Notes: generated from the sequence alone by a model not told the origin. A stretch of DNA of 64,000 bases from Stenotrophomonas sp. SAU14A_NAIMI4_8 (GCF_003086695.1 NZ_CP025999.1:3424344-3488343), one strand, 5' to 3'. Shown: positions 27,961 to 36,809, counted from the first letter of the stretch. Program-made: numbers and translations.

Positions 27961-28191
27961 CCACCGTGCATTGGTGGCCGGGATTCGAAACCCCGGTTGT
28001 ACGATTGATGTTTGCGCTTGCCAGTCGGCACCACCTTCGCGTGGTGTCGGCTGGCAATCCGTCTGCCGGCTATGGCGGGCGGTGCGTGGGGGCCTTGCGC
28101 CCGCCGGTTTAATCGTACGCCGGGTTTCGAACCACGCATCGTCCGCCACCTTTATCGGTGGCGGCTTCTGCCTGCACGCAAGGAGCCCGTC
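27961..28191 (+). promoter_or_regulatory. Structured leader (copy 1) upstream of a small helical-protein gene
   Basis: The region can fold into nested hairpins: CCACC/GGTGG (27961-27977); long-range arms 27981-28008 and 28109-28133 (TTCGAAACCC and GTACGATT pair); inside them GCCAGTCGGCACCAC/GTGGTGTCGGCTGGC (28020-28055, fully paired with two G-U) and GGCGGGCG/CGCCCGCC (28074-28105); then CCGCCACC/GGTGGCGG (28143-28164) just before AGGAG at 28181. The block GGCGGGCGGTGCGTGGGG (28074-28091) and CGTCCGCCACC recur in the leader at 34992-35223. Confidence 0.6.
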
Positions 28192-28557
28192 ATGACCGCA
28201 CCCTATTCCCCTGCCCCGAATTCCATCCAGGAACCGCCGGCAGACGATCCCGCGCCAGATCCCAACACGCTCACCCAGTTGCTGCGCAGCATTGGTGCCG
28301 GTGCCGCCGCCGACGGCCAGCCCTGGCCGGAACGCCACCCGCTACGCAGCCGACAGATTGCACTGGCCGATGCCGATTGCGCACTGGCTGGCCAGCGCGT
28401 GGTGCAGGAACTGCTGCTGGCCGCCGAGCGCGCCCGCCAGAATGGAGACCCTGACCAGGACGTGGGCGACCGCGTGATGGAAGGCCTGGCCATGGCCTGT
28501 CTCGCCCTCAACGTCTTCGTCCAGGAACGCGTACGGCCGCTCGGCGCGGGATCGTGA
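28192..28557 (+). CDS. Small helical protein of unknown function, with structured leader
   Basis: The 121-residue protein is not recognised. An N-terminal proline/aspartate-rich tail (PPADDPAPDPNTLTQLL) is followed by helices rich in Ala, Leu and Arg (ADADCALAGQRVVQELLLAAERARQ, MEGLAMACLALNVFVQERV). There is no signal peptide or membrane segment. The layout resembles small DUF3077/DUF6124-like proteins of Pseudomonas in general shape only. AGGAG lies 6 bases before ATG 28192. Its stop is followed immediately by the GTG of the next gene, so they are co-translated. The leader is shared with the unrelated-looking gene at 34605-34991. Confidence 0.7.
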   Translation: MTAPYSPAPNSIQEPPADDPAPDPNTLTQLLRSIGAGAAADGQPWPERHPLRSRQIALADADCALAGQRVVQELLLAAERARQNGDPDQDVGDRVMEGLAMACLALNVFVQERVRPLGAGS

Positions 28558-29094
28558 GTGAGGTCGTTCCTGGCATCTGGCCTGATGGTCATCGGTGCGC
28601 TGACCGCCATTGCCTTGTTGCCCTGGCCGCAGAGCGCAGCCGAAGAGACGTGGGTCTACCCGAAGATGGGATTCGTGGAATTCGAGAAGCTCTATGGCAG
28701 TGCGCACGGATTTGTTTCCGAGCGCCGAGCAACGGGCTTCACGATCTACCCGGCGGATGCCGTTGCGCCCTCTTTCCAGGTGCGTTGCAAAGGCTTTCCC
28801 GTGCTGAGGGTGGAGCGCACAAAACCGACGGTCGCGCTTCGTCTGCCGGCGGACGCCCTGCAGCGTGCGCCGGAAACTGAGGCGCTGTATCTGGATCTGC
28901 AGCAGTTGATGGCCTTCAACCAGATTGAGGGCGTCAGCATTCCCGATGGGCGGGCCCGCCCGTGGTGGCGGGCCGGGCCTGCGGTGCCGAAGGATGAGCG
29001 GTGTGCGGTGCCATCTGGCGGCCGGCTGATGGACTGGTACGGTGCCGTGCGCACGACGTTGTGGGCGTTGGTGGAGCGGGATCGGTTTTGGTGA
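28558..29094 (+). CDS. Hypothetical exported protein
   Basis: The 178-residue protein is not recognised. GTG 28558 follows the previous stop with no gap. The N-terminus FLASGLMVIGALTAIALLPW is a hydrophobic segment that may be a signal anchor or signal peptide; the rest is soluble with two cysteines (FQVRCKGFP, DERCAVPSGG) that could form a periplasmic disulfide. It ends LWALVERDRFW. Coding is supported by the frame running from the preceding gene's stop and by absence of a better frame. Function cannot be told, and start choice is uncertain because an ATG (M10) is available inside the hydrophobic segment. Confidence 0.6.
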   Translation: MRSFLASGLMVIGALTAIALLPWPQSAAEETWVYPKMGFVEFEKLYGSAHGFVSERRATGFTIYPADAVAPSFQVRCKGFPVLRVERTKPTVALRLPADALQRAPETEALYLDLQQLMAFNQIEGVSIPDGRARPWWRAGPAVPKDERCAVPSGGRLMDWYGAVRTTLWALVERDRFW

Positions 29095-29136
29095 TGGGGT
29101 ATCGGGGGGCGGTCGAACAAGCTCGAATTTTTCTGC

Positions 29137-29592
29137 CTATCGGTTACTAGGACATCGTTGAGCCGCCATGCGGGCCGCTTGCTCAAGTTCAGAATCCACG
29201 TCCGCTTTCCCCTTCAACGCGGCACTCTTGAGCCATGCGTATGCCTCGCTTGATGACGCACAGTCCTGCTTGTCCCTCAACATGAAGAACAAGTTGTACT
29301 GTGCAATCGGGTGCCCCAGCGCTGCGGCATAGACAAGCCACATGCGGGAGCTACCAGCCGTGCCTTTTCCCTCAAAATGGCGTGAGATTCGAAACGCGGC
29401 CTCAGCGTCGCCCGCATCTGCGCGACTAGTCAACGCAAGCAGCTGCTCATCATCAAGCACAGCGCCACTATCCGTAGCGATCGAGCCGTCAAGGTCAACT
29501 ACCGGCCATTCCGGCTGAGGGGGCACCTGCGCATCGACAAACCCTGCACCCATCAGACATAGGAGAAGACCAGTCTTCTTGAACATCGTCAT
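29137..29592 (-). CDS. Sel1-repeat-like exported protein, candidate immunity partner of the Rhs protein
   Basis: The 151-residue protein starts MTMFKKTGLLLCLMGAGFVDAQ, a likely signal peptide ending near AQ. The mature part resembles one or two Sel1/TPR-like repeats (LTSRADAGDAEAAFRISRHF, then MWLVYAAALGHPIAQYNLFF and AYAWLKSAALKGKADVD). Its ATG overlaps the Rhs gene stop by 4 bp (ATGA), so the two are translated together. Genes directly after rhs genes often encode immunity proteins, and this protein would sit in the periplasm or on a membrane. That role is inferred from position only. GC content is lower than that of surrounding core genes. Confidence 0.75.
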   Translation of the reverse strand: MTMFKKTGLLLCLMGAGFVDAQVPPQPEWPVVDLDGSIATDSGAVLDDEQLLALTSRADAGDAEAAFRISRHFEGKGTAGSSRMWLVYAAALGHPIAQYNLFFMLRDKQDCASSSEAYAWLKSAALKGKADVDSELEQAARMAAQRCPSNR

Positions 29593-32500
29593 TTGACCCC
29601 ACCCTCTTTCATGAAATTCACCCACTCTCCAGGATTGCTCTTATCCTTCTTTCCTTCAGATGTTTTTCCGTAGTTCCCTTGATCCGGATACAATGGATCG
29701 TTCTTTGCCCAGGTGTACTCGGTAGGCGCTTGGATGGTCATACCCAGCGCTTTGGATAGCTGCTGGGCGGGGATCGGCCCACCATCGATCGACTTACCCG
29801 TTCGACAGGAATAGAGCCTGATATACAGATACTTTGAAAGATCGGCATCGCGTCGAATTGATTGCGCCAGTTCATCAACAGACATACCGTTACCATCCGG
29901 CCCTATGAATTTCTCCCCATTGTGGTGAATGCTGATGGTAAGCATATCCGGGGGAGACGGAATCATTTTGTTACCCAGATATGAATCTGGATTATCATAA
30001 GGTGGGATATAGTTGAGGTCGGTGAGCCCCAGTGGGTCGACCCGCCTCGCCGGAGAAGCACCAGCATACCCGTAGGTGGAGATACCCCCCATCAACCCAA
30101 TCGGGTCACTTTGCGAGTACCGCCCCACCGCCGGGTCATACTCCCGCTGGTAGTTGTAGAACATCCCACTCGCATCCGTCGCCTGCTGCCCCGGGAAGCG
30201 CAGCGCCAGTTCGAACGCCACACCATCACCGTCCGGGTCGGCACTCGGGATCTGGTTCCCAAACACTTCGCTCTTGTTGCTCCACTCCCAGATCGCCACA
30301 TCACGCACTGGGTCGATCACCACACGCGGTGTGCCCAGGTGATCGGGCTGGATGTAGGCCAGCTCCGGCACGCCCGCAGCGGGCGCGTTGATCAGTGCTA
30401 CGGGATAGTTGTCCAGCCAGATGGCCTGCTGCTGCGCGTCACCACTGGCGCTGTAGTTGCCCAGCCATTGCCCTGCCTCGTCGTACAAGGTGATCTGCGC
30501 AGTGCCGCCCGTCGGGGTGCGCAGCACGCGTTCACCACGATGGTTGTAGGCATAGCTTTCCAGCACTGCGCTGCCCTGCTTCACCGCATTCATGCGGTTG
30601 GCGTCGTTGTAGGTGAACGCCTTGCTGCCAATGCTGGTGGTATTGCCCGCCGCATCATGGCCGCGGGCTTCGCCGTCCACCGCGGTCAAGCGATGGCTGC
30701 TGGCGGGATAGGTGTAGTTGGCCACACCGGCCGCGGTGGTCAATGCGGTGCGGTTGCCAGTGGCATCGTACCCGTAGGTCTCAATCGGCGTGCCCGTCGT
30801 ACCGTCCTGGGTCTGGGTCAGGCGACCCAGCGTGTCGTAGGCATACGTGGCCAACACGGTTGAGCCCGCACCATTCTTCAATTCGGTGATTGAGCCCACC
30901 GGGTCATAGCCGTAGCTCAGCGACAGGCCGCCGGCGGCCGGGTCGTGTACTGCCTGCGGGCGGTAATCCAGATCCAGCGGACGCTGCAGTTGGCGGCCAT
31001 TGCCATAGCTCCATCCCGTCGCGGGGCCGAAGGCGGCATAGGTCACGTTGTCGACCACCACCTGCCGCGCCTGCCCCGGGCGGGTCAGGCCAACTTGGCT
31101 GATGCGCCCCAAGGGATCGCGTACATAGTCGGCCACAGTGCCATCGGGATAGGTCAGCGCGGTCAGGCGGCCCGCCTTGCTGTACGCATAGCGCAAGGTG
31201 CTGGCCACACCGTTGATCGTCTGCACCTTGCGGGTGATCTGGCCGAAGCGGTCGTGGCAGTACTGGGTGCTGCCATTGGCGTGCAGCACCTGGCCCAGGC
31301 GCCCCTTGGCGAAGCGCTCATCGGCGGCACAGGCGGCCGGCGCCACATCGTAGCTGTAGCCGATTTCCAGATTCGGATCTGGGTACGCAACACCGATCAG
31401 GCGGTTGAGCGCGTCGTAGCTGTAGGTGGCCGTAACGCCACGTGCATCGGTGCGGGTCTTGCGATTGCCCGCCGCATCCACGGTGAAGCTGCTGGTGCCG
31501 CTGTCGGGGCTGACCTGGCCGGTCAGGTCGCCGAATCCATTGTAGGCATAGGTAGTGTGCAACCCCTTGGGGTCGGTCACTTGGGTAACCTGATCCAGCG
31601 CGTTGTACTGGCTGCGGATCTCTGCCGCCACGCCGCCCACATCCTGCAGGGTCTGGGCCAGCCGGTTCAGCGGATCGTGCTGCTGGCTGGTCACACGCTG
31701 CAGCGCATCGGTCACCGTCTGCGGGTTGCCGTTGGCGTCGTAGGTGAAGCCGGTGGCATGGTTGCCCGCATCTTTCAGCGCGGTCAACTGGCCTAGGATG
31801 TTGTAGGTCCGCGCCAGCGTGCGCCGCAGGGTGCCGCCCGCATCGACGGTGTCCTCGTTGAGGCGGTTGCCGGCATCGTCCAGCGTGTAGTGGATGGTGT
31901 TCCCGGCACTGTCTGCGATATCGGTCACGCGCTGGGCCGCGTCGTACACGTAGGTGACGCTGCTGCCGTCAGGCTCGGTGACCTGCTGCACCTGGCCAGT
32001 GGGCCAGTAGCTGATCTGGGTCGAGCGGTCGTCAGCCGTGGTCGCGCCGCGCACCGTGATCGATGTCGGCCAACCGCGCGGGTGGTAGCTGTAATCGGTG
32101 ACCACGCCATTGGCGTCGCGCACCGACAGAGGCCGACCAAACGCGTCGTAGGACAGCACCTCAACGCCCTGCCCGAGAGCGTTGGTGATACTACGGAGAT
32201 CCCCTTTGCGGAAAGCACAGGCTCCATTTGTTGCGCACCCGGCATCGTCGGCGTGATACCAAGCATAAGTAACGGTGTCTGCCACATCGGTCCGTGGACC
32301 ATCGATGCTTCTTGGGAGCCCCAACTCGGGGCAGTATCCGGCGCCAACATCAGCTTCTTCGCAATAGGCGAACGACTGTCGGCGCTCATCACCCGAAACC
32401 GGATCGACGGCACGTTGCGTCAGAACCTGCCCCCGCGAGTTGTAAGTCCAGCGGAAGATCGAGACCACCTGACCCTGCCCACTCACGACGCGACGTTCCA

Positions 32501-34331
32501 GTGGCAGGTTTAGAGTCGGGTGCCAATCGGTCCGCTCACTGCGATGCTCTGCTGTGCCCACAGCCTCATCCGCAGAAACTCGCTGAGCACCGGAATAAGA
32601 GAACTTCTCCACAAATCCACGACGATTGATCCGCTGAACCAAGCGCCCAAGCCCATCATGCTGTGTCGATTCGCCGCCTTGCGAATTCTGGATAAGAAGA
32701 GGCGAACGATAGAACCCACTATCAAACTGATAGGAGACCACCTCTCCGTCGGCGGTCTTCACCAGTACACTCTGATCGCCTTGGTACGAAAGGTACGTCC
32801 CTTGAACTTTGCCACTATCGCCATGCAGCTCGCTCGATATCACCCGATTCCATAGGTCGTAGCCGAAACTGGCGTAGCGCCTACCATCCTCACTGGTAAT
32901 TCCAGTAAGGAGAAAATCACTGAGGTTCGCTGCCAGCCCGACTTCCCCATAGTGATAGCGCTTGACGCCCCCAGTGCCATAGTCAACAGCCAACAGGTTT
33001 CCCAGATCATTCTGGATGTAGTTGATTCTCTGGCCGTCGGGTAGCTCAACTGACTCAAGGCGGCCATTCTTGTAATGGAAGTGCACCGAACGACCAGAGC
33101 GATCAATGAGCGCAGCGATGCGGTGCAAACTCGCAAAGCCCGGAATCGACTCATTCTTGACGACAACATCCCTGGCAGGATCCATTACATCCTGCACCCT
33201 TACCAGTCGGCCTTCGCCATCATAGCTCCGCACCTCGCCATTCCCATTTCGAAGGACGTAGAGCGAGTCGGAAACCTTTTCCAGCGTACTGGTTGACATT
33301 CCAACACTGAAGAAGCCGCCGCCGACATCAGTTAGCTTGGCGTAGTAGCCTTCATCAGAAATGATGTATCCGTACGCGAACTCTAGAAGCGAGCTATACG
33401 AATAGCTCCAGCCAAGAGGGAATTCGCGCCCGAGGCTGAATTGGCGCAAGGAATGGTAATAGCGATTGAATGGACGCCCGGCGAACTCGAAATCAGGCTC
33501 AATGCGAGATTTATCTCCATTATCCGGGTGGCAAGGATATGGATTGGCTGGGCAGGAAAACGTCTGAGTTATCTTCTTGACGAAAACATGAGGCATAGAG
33601 CGGGCCGGCACACATACTCGACTCATGTCCGGAGTAGCCGTATCTTCGCCACTAAAGCCCGCGGGACATGCGTAGGACTGAAACTTTGCCAGCGAAACGG
33701 CTCTAGGGGAGGGCGGCTCATTACCCCATCCCGTGCAGTACAAATCCCACGCAAATTCCTTGTACGTCGGCGGAACGAAATGGACCATTCCATAGGACCC
33801 AAGATAGCTTGGAAAGTGCCAGATCGGCGACGAACTGTACTCACCAACCACACGGATGTTGCTGTACGTACATTGCGCAGTGTCGACCAAGTTCTTTGCC
33901 TTGTACTGATCGATCATCAAAGACTCGTCCAGACACAGCAACGGATTATTTGGATCCCCGACAGCAACTTTTCCAGAACAATAATCACTGGAATTCTGCA
34001 AACCGGCAATTCTGTATACGGCAGGAAAAAGCTCGCTTGGCGGCTGATTTTCCACGAAGTAATCGATCCTCAGAGAATCAGACCCAGCGCCATAGGGGCG
34101 GGTACGCCCCTGACGGAGCAGCCCCTGATACTCGGGGTATTCCTGATTCAGCGCCTGCTCGGCCTCATGGAGACTCTTGAAACAGCCACCAGTGGAAGGG
34201 CAGTAGTTTTCCGCAGTTGGAGGAAGGCTTGGCGGCAAATCGGCCGCGCTACTGGCGACAGGAGCGAGAAAGATACATACCAAGAGAAGTGCCCACTTCG
34301 AGGCACGAATTATTTCTGCGGCGCCCACCAT
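29589..34331 (-). CDS. Exported Rhs/YD-repeat protein with variable C-terminal domain
   Basis: The 1580-residue protein has a signal peptide (SKWALLLVCIFLAPVASSA), no PAAR domain, a cysteine-bearing N-terminal region, a DUF6531-like stretch (DFEFAGRPFNRYYHSLRQF) near 290 and long arrays of YD repeats (for example TYVYDAAQRVTDI, SYSYDALNRLIGV). It ends with the RHS core YQREYDPAVGRYSQSDPIGL and the GASPARRVDPLGL boundary at about 1436. The last 144 residues are unique: TISIHHNGEKF (His near 1469) and IRLYSCRTGK (Cys near 1509), spacing and context that suggest a His-Cys peptidase-like fold such as clan CD. GC drops at both ends versus the repeat core. ATG 34331 was chosen; a TTG start at 34355 also exists. 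Confidence 0.88.
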   Translation of the reverse strand: MVGAAEIIRASKWALLLVCIFLAPVASSAADLPPSLPPTAENYCPSTGGCFKSLHEAEQALNQEYPEYQGLLRQGRTRPYGAGSDSLRIDYFVENQPPSELFPAVYRIAGLQNSSDYCSGKVAVGDPNNPLLCLDESLMIDQYKAKNLVDTAQCTYSNIRVVGEYSSSPIWHFPSYLGSYGMVHFVPPTYKEFAWDLYCTGWGNEPPSPRAVSLAKFQSYACPAGFSGEDTATPDMSRVCVPARSMPHVFVKKITQTFSCPANPYPCHPDNGDKSRIEPDFEFAGRPFNRYYHSLRQFSLGREFPLGWSYSYSSLLEFAYGYIISDEGYYAKLTDVGGGFFSVGMSTSTLEKVSDSLYVLRNGNGEVRSYDGEGRLVRVQDVMDPARDVVVKNESIPGFASLHRIAALIDRSGRSVHFHYKNGRLESVELPDGQRINYIQNDLGNLLAVDYGTGGVKRYHYGEVGLAANLSDFLLTGITSEDGRRYASFGYDLWNRVISSELHGDSGKVQGTYLSYQGDQSVLVKTADGEVVSYQFDSGFYRSPLLIQNSQGGESTQHDGLGRLVQRINRRGFVEKFSYSGAQRVSADEAVGTAEHRSERTDWHPTLNLPLERRVVSGQGQVVSIFRWTYNSRGQVLTQRAVDPVSGDERRQSFAYCEEADVGAGYCPELGLPRSIDGPRTDVADTVTYAWYHADDAGCATNGACAFRKGDLRSITNALGQGVEVLSYDAFGRPLSVRDANGVVTDYSYHPRGWPTSITVRGATTADDRSTQISYWPTGQVQQVTEPDGSSVTYVYDAAQRVTDIADSAGNTIHYTLDDAGNRLNEDTVDAGGTLRRTLARTYNILGQLTALKDAGNHATGFTYDANGNPQTVTDALQRVTSQQHDPLNRLAQTLQDVGGVAAEIRSQYNALDQVTQVTDPKGLHTTYAYNGFGDLTGQVSPDSGTSSFTVDAAGNRKTRTDARGVTATYSYDALNRLIGVAYPDPNLEIGYSYDVAPAACAADERFAKGRLGQVLHANGSTQYCHDRFGQITRKVQTINGVASTLRYAYSKAGRLTALTYPDGTVADYVRDPLGRISQVGLTRPGQARQVVVDNVTYAAFGPATGWSYGNGRQLQRPLDLDYRPQAVHDPAAGGLSLSYGYDPVGSITELKNGAGSTVLATYAYDTLGRLTQTQDGTTGTPIETYGYDATGNRTALTTAAGVANYTYPASSHRLTAVDGEARGHDAAGNTTSIGSKAFTYNDANRMNAVKQGSAVLESYAYNHRGERVLRTPTGGTAQITLYDEAGQWLGNYSASGDAQQQAIWLDNYPVALINAPAAGVPELAYIQPDHLGTPRVVIDPVRDVAIWEWSNKSEVFGNQIPSADPDGDGVAFELALRFPGQQATDASGMFYNYQREYDPAVGRYSQSDPIGLMGGISTYGYAGASPARRVDPLGLTDLNYIPPYDNPDSYLGNKMIPSPPDMLTISIHHNGEKFIGPDGNGMSVDELAQSIRRDADLSKYLYIRLYSCRTGKSIDGGPIPAQQLSKALGMTIQAPTEYTWAKNDPLYPDQGNYGKTSEGKKDKSNPGEWVNFMKEGGVK

Positions 34332-34548
34332 TTCCCCCGAGCTTATTGAGTTCAAGCCAAGGGGCTGTCACGAGAGCACTTCCATCCTTGGATGTTCGAA
34401 AGGCTATTTGGGTCCTGAACCTTCTGCAACCTTCGCGTATCGGAAAGCGGGCCGACCTCACGAAATGCGCAGCCTCGCGAGGAGTACGCCCCCTCCCCTA
34501 GCCGCATTCCCCCATTCCCGCACGGCGTAGCTGGCACTGGCACTCGGC

Positions 34549-34587
34549 GGGGTCAGAGCCCTTTCCTGCGGAAAGGGATCCGACCCC
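34549..34587. repeat. Hairpin repeat (GGGGTCAGAGCCC family)
   Basis: GGGGTCAGAGCCCTTTCC/GGAAAGGGATCCGACCCC, an inverted repeat with a TGC loop between the rhs 5' region and the end of the small-protein gene. The rest of 34332-34604 shows nothing recognisable. Confidence 0.85.
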
Positions 34588-34604
34588 TTCGGGTGACCTG
34601 CCCT

Positions 34605-34991
34605 TCAGCCCAATTGGCGGCGGGCGTACTGGGCCAGTTCGCGGGCGGCCAGCAGCAGACCTTCCACCACGTCGGGCGGCAGCTGTTGGCCGGCGCTGCC
34701 TTGTACGCGTGCGGCTTCGGCGGCGTGCAGCATCTGGATCAGGGCGTTCAGGCCAGCCAGGGTGCGGCTCAGGCTGGCCAGGGTGACGGCCTGCGCCGGC
34801 GTCAGGCCAGTGGCCTTCTGCGGCTGGCCTTCGGCGGTGTCGCGGCCATCCATGCGGGCCAGCAGGTTCGGCAGCAGGTCGGTGGGTTCAGAGAGGACGT
34901 CTTCAATGCGTTCGGCAATCTCGGCCGGAAGCTGGTCGATGGAATCGCCAACCAGGCGATGCAGGTTGGGATAGGCGGTGCGCTGTGACAT
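34605..34991 (-). CDS. Small helical protein of unknown function, second gene with the structured leader
   Basis: The 128-residue protein is not recognised. It starts MSQRTAYPNLHRLVGDSIDQ and is almost entirely helical, with Leu/Ala-rich stretches ALIQMLHAAEAARVQ and VVEGLLLAARELAQYARRQLG and a Gln/Gly-rich linker between. There is no signal peptide. AGGAG lies 6 bases before ATG 34991. Upstream leader blocks match those of the 28192 gene although protein identity between the two is low; the final LLLAARELAQ/LLLAAERARQ segments are vaguely alike. The two genes face each other around the Rhs/Sel1 genes. Confidence 0.7.
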   Translation of the reverse strand: MSQRTAYPNLHRLVGDSIDQLPAEIAERIEDVLSEPTDLLPNLLARMDGRDTAEGQPQKATGLTPAQAVTLASLSRTLAGLNALIQMLHAAEAARVQGSAGQQLPPDVVEGLLLAARELAQYARRQLG

Positions 34992-35223
34992 GGCGATGCT
35001 CCTCCGCAGACGGCGGGGCCACCTGCGGATGCAAGGTGGCGGACGGTGCGGGTTGGCGTACCGGAGGCCCAACAACTCAACAGCAGGAAAAAGACTCCAG
35101 CGGACTCTGACGAATCCCCACGCACCGCCCGCCGTAGCGGCAGCGCAGTGCATATTCCACGATGCACGAGGGACATCAGGAGCTGTTGAATTGTCGGGTT
35201 TGTTCGGGACGCCAATCCCGGCC
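34992..35223 (-). promoter_or_regulatory. Structured leader (copy 2) upstream of the 34605-34991 gene
   Basis: On the minus strand the order is CGGGATTGGCGTCCCG (35205-35223 side), arm A CCCGACAATTCAACAGC (35182-35198), the conserved GGCGGGCGGTGCGTGGGG (35116-35133), arm B GCTGTTGAGTTGTTGGG (35068-35084), and CCGTCCGCCACC..GGTGGC hairpin (35018-35042) before AGGAG (34998-35002). Arms A and B pair with each other but differ from the arms in copy 1. The rest of the gap to 35476 holds only a GTGG-headed palindrome at 35433-35458. Confidence 0.6.
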
Positions 35224-35476
35224 AAGGCACCTGCCCCGGCCGGGCCATCAGGCCATCGCCCGCCTCGGCAATCACGAGGCAAAAGCGCCACTGCCCCTAC
35301 CCCGCAGCCCATTCGTGCCGCCACGCACAGCCGCTGCGCGATACCGATCACATCACCACGGTGTCAGGGCCGCAGAGAACGCCGCCGCCTCACCCACGCA
35401 CACGCCAGTCACGACACATCGCGCGCAGCACCAGCGCCGACCAAGGTCGGCGCCCACCGGGTTTCCGTGTGCCCGA

Positions 35477-36805
35477 TTACAGCGGCTTCGGCGAGAACGT
35501 CAGCGTGGCGATCACGCCGCGCTGGCCGCCCGGCCGCACGCTCACCTGCCAGCCGTACAGATCGCACAGGCGGCTGACGATCGACAGGCCAATACCACCG
35601 CCCTGCGAATGGCCGGCATGCGTGCCGCGATAACCGCGCTGGAACAGCTTGGCGGCATCTTCTTCGCTCAAGCCGGGACCGCTGTCGGTTACCGACACCG
35701 CATTGCCGCCCACGTGCACGCGCACGTCGCCATCCTGCGAATACTTCACCGCATTGCCGATCAGGTTGCCCAGCGCCACCGACAGCGCGGCCTCGGGCGC
35801 GTCGATCACCAGATCGCGCTCACCTTCCAGCACCAGCTCCAGCGGCTTGCCGCCCAGCTGTGCGCGGTGTGCATCCAGCAGCTGCTCGGCCACGCGGGCC
35901 ACGTTGCTGGTGCCCTGCCCGCGCTCGTTGCGCGACAGCAGCAGCAGAGCGCCAATCAGGTCGCTGCACTGCTGTTCGGCACGCTGGATGCGCTGCAGAC
36001 GCTGCAGCACCTTGTCGTCCAGGCCCGGGCGGGTCAGCAGCAATTCGGTGGCGCCGCGAATCACGGCCAGCGGCGTGCGCAGCTCGTGGCTCACGTCGGC
36101 GTTGAACTCGCGGTCGCGCTGCACCACTTCGGTCAGCCGCGATGAATAGTCGTCCAGCGCCTGCGCCAGCTGCCCCACTTCGTCATCGGGGAAGCGCGGC
36201 GCCAGCGGCTCGGGGTCGCTGCTGCCACCGCGATAGGCGCGCAGGCGTGCGGCCAGGTCGGACACCGGCTTCATCACCTTCGAGGCCGACCACCAGCCCA
36301 GCACCAGCGACAGCAGGCTGAACACCAGCACCGACAACACCAGCGCGCGGCTGAGCTGCTGCCCACCGCGCACGCTGTCGGTCATGTCATAAGCCAGGAA
36401 GAACCAGGCGTCGTCGGCCTTGCGCACCGCAAGTTTGTAGGCGTACGGCTGTCCCTGCTCGTCGGTGCCGCTCAGGTTGTAGTTGCCGTTGGGCAGCGCG
36501 GCCCAATCCGGCTGGTTCTCGCGCACCCGGTCGAACTTGTCGCGCGAGTACGCATACGCCTTGATCTGCTGCACCGGCACTTCCGGGTTGCGCCCGGGGT
36601 GTTCGTAGAAGCGACGCGCGTACTCGTTGATGTTGCGGTTCATCACGTCTTCCACCAGCTGGTTTTCCACGCGGATGCGGGCCCAGTTGGTGGCGAACGC
36701 GAACAGGGTTGTCAGGCAGAAGCCCAACAACACGAATGACACGATGATGCGGCTGCGCAGGCGCCGCCGATAAGGCGTGCGCCGACGCTCCCCTTTCGCC
36801 GCCAC
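35477..36805 (-). CDS. Two-component sensor histidine kinase (ColS-like)
   Basis: The 442-residue membrane kinase has a first membrane segment near 18-40 (IIVSFVLLGFCLTTLFAFA), a periplasmic sensor of about 120 residues, a second segment (ALVLSVLVFSLLSLVLGWW), a HAMP-like region, the H box FNADVSHELRTPLAVI with phospho-His near 235, the N box LGNLIGNAVKYSQ, and G boxes VTDSGPGLSEEDA and GGGIGLSIVSRL. GTG 36805 was chosen because GGAAG lies 9 bases upstream and it begins 4 bases after the regulator stop; ATG 36847 would overlap the regulator by 38 bp. It resembles xanthomonad ColS in organisation; the specific name is from memory. Confidence 0.9.
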   Translation of the reverse strand: MAAKGERRRTPYRRRLRSRIIVSFVLLGFCLTTLFAFATNWARIRVENQLVEDVMNRNINEYARRFYEHPGRNPEVPVQQIKAYAYSRDKFDRVRENQPDWAALPNGNYNLSGTDEQGQPYAYKLAVRKADDAWFFLAYDMTDSVRGGQQLSRALVLSVLVFSLLSLVLGWWSASKVMKPVSDLAARLRAYRGGSSDPEPLAPRFPDDEVGQLAQALDDYSSRLTEVVQRDREFNADVSHELRTPLAVIRGATELLLTRPGLDDKVLQRLQRIQRAEQQCSDLIGALLLLSRNERGQGTSNVARVAEQLLDAHRAQLGGKPLELVLEGERDLVIDAPEAALSVALGNLIGNAVKYSQDGDVRVHVGGNAVSVTDSGPGLSEEDAAKLFQRGYRGTHAGHSQGGGIGLSIVSRLCDLYGWQVSVRPGGQRGVIATLTFSPKPL

Positions 36806-36809
36806 CGAA

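Noticed and set aside
27971..28008. tRNA or tRNA fragment, because of GGATTCGAAACCCC resembling a T-arm
   Set aside because: No acceptor, D or anticodon stems can be found; the motif pairs instead with 28109-28133 in the leader structure.
27594..28112. A 172-codon plus-strand open frame
   Set aside because: No ribosome binding site, no family features and its second half is the structured leader shared with another locus, so it is better explained as non-coding.
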